Below are positions 32,834 through 34,110 of a DNA stretch of 34,110 nucleotides, piece by piece. The DNA is from Rhodospirillales bacterium (lineage in GTDB: Bacteria; Pseudomonadota; Alphaproteobacteria; Rhodospirillales; WMHbin7). The position numbers and the translations under genes are program-made. Position 1 is the stretch's first letter; each line of letters begins with the position of its first letter. The stretch covers positions 1-34,110 of the forward strand of contig JACRJC010000045.1 in assembly GCA_016215555.1 (NCBI GenBank), read 5' to 3'. A model generated the notes under the pieces. It did not search any database and had not been told where the DNA came from. It saw nothing but the letters and a program-made list of their open reading frames with translations.

Positions 32834-33973
32834 ATGCAGGGTGAGAATCTGATACTGCCTGACCACACCGATCCCGATCTTCTGCCCAAGTCGGCTGAGG
32901 AGTTGCGCGACGTTTTGGACAGCATGCCCGACGTCTATTACCGAGCCGATCTAAAGGGCAACGTCGTTCTGGTTTCAAGGTCGGTCGAAAGCGTCTTCGG
33001 CTACAGCGTCGAGGAAATGCTGAAGTTGCGGACCGGCGCCTTCTATGCCGATCCCGAAGACGGAAAACGCTTCCAGGCGGCCATGGCCGCCAACAACGGC
33101 GTGGTGCGCGACTTCGAAACCAAACTTCGGCACAAGGACGGGCGCGCCATATGGGTTTCCGGCAGCGTCCGCTTGATTTTGAACGCGCACGGCCAGCCGG
33201 TGGGCATGGAGGGAATCCTGCGCGACATCACCTCCCGCAAGGAGGATGAAAAGCGCATCCGGCACTATATCGAGCAGATCGAAGCCTCGAACGAGGAGCT
33301 TGAGCAATTCGCCTATGTGGCCAGCCACGACCTTAGGGAACCTTTGCGCACGATTTCGACCTATGTAACCCTTCTCGAACGGCGCTATACGAATGCGCTC
33401 GACCAGGAAGGCCGGGAATTCATCGCCCTGGTCCGCGACGGCGCCAAGCGCCTTGACCGGCTCATTCTCGACCTTCTCGATTACGCCAGCATCACCCACC
33501 GCGAGACGCCCTTGGCCGCGACCAGCAGCGCCAAGGCGGTCGATGCCGCAATCAGCGATCTGGAGATGCTGATCCGGGAAAGCGGGGCGACGATCGCGAT
33601 TGCCGCGCCCCTGCCCATGGCGATGGCCGATCCCTTGCAGTTGGAGCGACTGTTCCGCAACTTGATTCACAACGCGATCAAATACCGTTCCCCGGACCGG
33701 CCTTGCCGGATCGAACTGCGCGCGACCGACGAGGGCAAGCACTGGCGCTTCGCGGTTCTCGACAACGGCATCGGCATCGAGAGCCAGTATTTCGAGCGCA
33801 TCTTCGGCATTTTCAAGCGCCTGCACAAGACGGGCGCCTATGAGGGAACGGGGATCGGTCTCGCCGCCTGCAAGCGCATCGTCGAGCGCTCGCATGGCGA
33901 CATATGGGTCGAATCCGTCCCCGGCCAGGGATCGACTTTTTTCTTTACCTTGGGAAAGGCCGAGACGGCTTAG
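32834..33973 (+). CDS. Cytoplasmic PAS sensor histidine kinase
   Basis: The 379-aa protein has no membrane segment. A PAS domain with a PAC tail spans about 22-135 (VYYRADLKGNVVLVSRSVES, then GMEGILRDITSRKEDEK). The HisKA domain has phospho-acceptor His165 in FAYVASHDLREPLR, and the ATPase domain has NLIHNAIKYRS, DNGIGIESQYFERIF and GTGIGLAACKRI. The kinase core is of the phytochrome-like type and is very similar to that of the kinase at 7035-8744, including ELEQFAY-ASHDL and the RRY-N-LD segment, so the two are paralogues. No regulator is adjacent. The ligand bound by the PAS domain is unknown. Confidence 0.92.
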   Translation: MQGENLILPDHTDPDLLPKSAEELRDVLDSMPDVYYRADLKGNVVLVSRSVESVFGYSVEEMLKLRTGAFYADPEDGKRFQAAMAANNGVVRDFETKLRHKDGRAIWVSGSVRLILNAHGQPVGMEGILRDITSRKEDEKRIRHYIEQIEASNEELEQFAYVASHDLREPLRTISTYVTLLERRYTNALDQEGREFIALVRDGAKRLDRLILDLLDYASITHRETPLAATSSAKAVDAAISDLEMLIRESGATIAIAAPLPMAMADPLQLERLFRNLIHNAIKYRSPDRPCRIELRATDEGKHWRFAVLDNGIGIESQYFERIFGIFKRLHKTGAYEGTGIGLAACKRIVERSHGDIWVESVPGQGSTFFFTLGKAETA

Positions 33974-33996
33974 AGCGGCTTGCGATAAATCTGACG

Positions 33997-34102
33997 CATT
34001 TCGCCGGAGCGATTTTTCGTCGCAGGCAGGAGAAGGGCGACAAGCGTAGCGGGGTCTACGGTTGAGCCCTTCGACGAAGCTGCGCCGAAAAAGCGCCCGG
34101 CC
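33997..34102. repeat. Dispersed hairpin repeat, right copy
   Basis: The ends match unit A at 4-108 (23 and 17 identical bases), in the same orientation, and form an inverted repeat with each other. The interior contains GCAGGCAG, then AGCGTAGCGGGG and CTACGG, matching the minus strand of the loop at 137-187. A small hairpin CGTAG...CTACG lies in its centre. The element lies 23 bp after the kinase gene. Confidence 0.8.
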
Positions 34103-34110
34103 CATCCGGG

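Noticed and set aside
1..34110. CRISPR array, rRNA or tRNA genes
   Set aside because: No regularly spaced direct repeats were seen and no conserved RNA gene sequence was recognised in any intergenic region.

Overview
The window looks like chromosomal DNA of a GC-rich alphaproteobacterium, probably Rhodospirillales or Magnetospirillum-like. This is inferred from codon and base use, the rpmI-rplT-pheS-pheT block, an exact GTTC-N7-GTTC type SOS box in front of ssb, and the ssb/uvrA neighbourhood. Near-identical hairpin repeats lie at both extreme ends, so the window may be a whole contig broken at dispersed repeats. No rRNA, tRNA or CRISPR array was found.

Layout. 1-212: palindromic repeat units. 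271-1176 (minus): a small hypothetical gene and a ParDE toxin-antitoxin pair. 1501-5726 (plus): promoter, rpmI, rplT, a terminator/attenuator hairpin, pheS and pheT. 5729-6979 (minus): a FitAB (VapBC-like) module under a palindromic operator, and a solitary HEPN-motif protein. 7035-9630 (minus): a Cache-type sensor kinase and a TrmH-family RNA methyltransferase, divergent from an RluE-like pseudouridine synthase (9644-10195). 10236-10686: a second ParE-type module. 10690-14042 (minus): hrpB preceded by an exported protein of unknown function. 14070-16029: a compact, AT-richer two-gene cassette (AAA/ABC-type ATPase plus PIN-like nuclease) inserted exactly at the start of rimO and flanked by 22-bp direct repeats of the rimO start. 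16010-21077: rimO, a large EF-hand-like membrane protein, a MIP18-family Fe-S assembly factor and a multi-pass membrane protein. 21074-23715: a divergent OmpR-type regulator and sensor kinase. 23669-26019 (minus): a BASS-family transporter, menA and ssb. 26278-28448 (plus): a translationally coupled pair resembling MotA/ExbB and MotB/ExbD/TolR (ion-driven motor or channel), lying between ssb and uvrA. 28521-31349: uvrA. 31368-32572 (minus): a MntA-HepT module with a third, membrane-anchored gene. 32834-33973: a PAS sensor kinase, then another repeat copy.

Core translation, RNA-modification and repair genes form the backbone. Between them sit at least four toxin-antitoxin modules, a lone HEPN protein, the ATPase-PIN cassette and the motor-like membrane pair. 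The two best candidates for an undescribed system are the ATPase-PIN cassette, because its insertion can be read from the sequence, and the MotA/ExbB-ExbD-like pair next to an SOS-controlled promoter. Defence roles for both are inferred from architecture and context; nothing in the sequence proves them.
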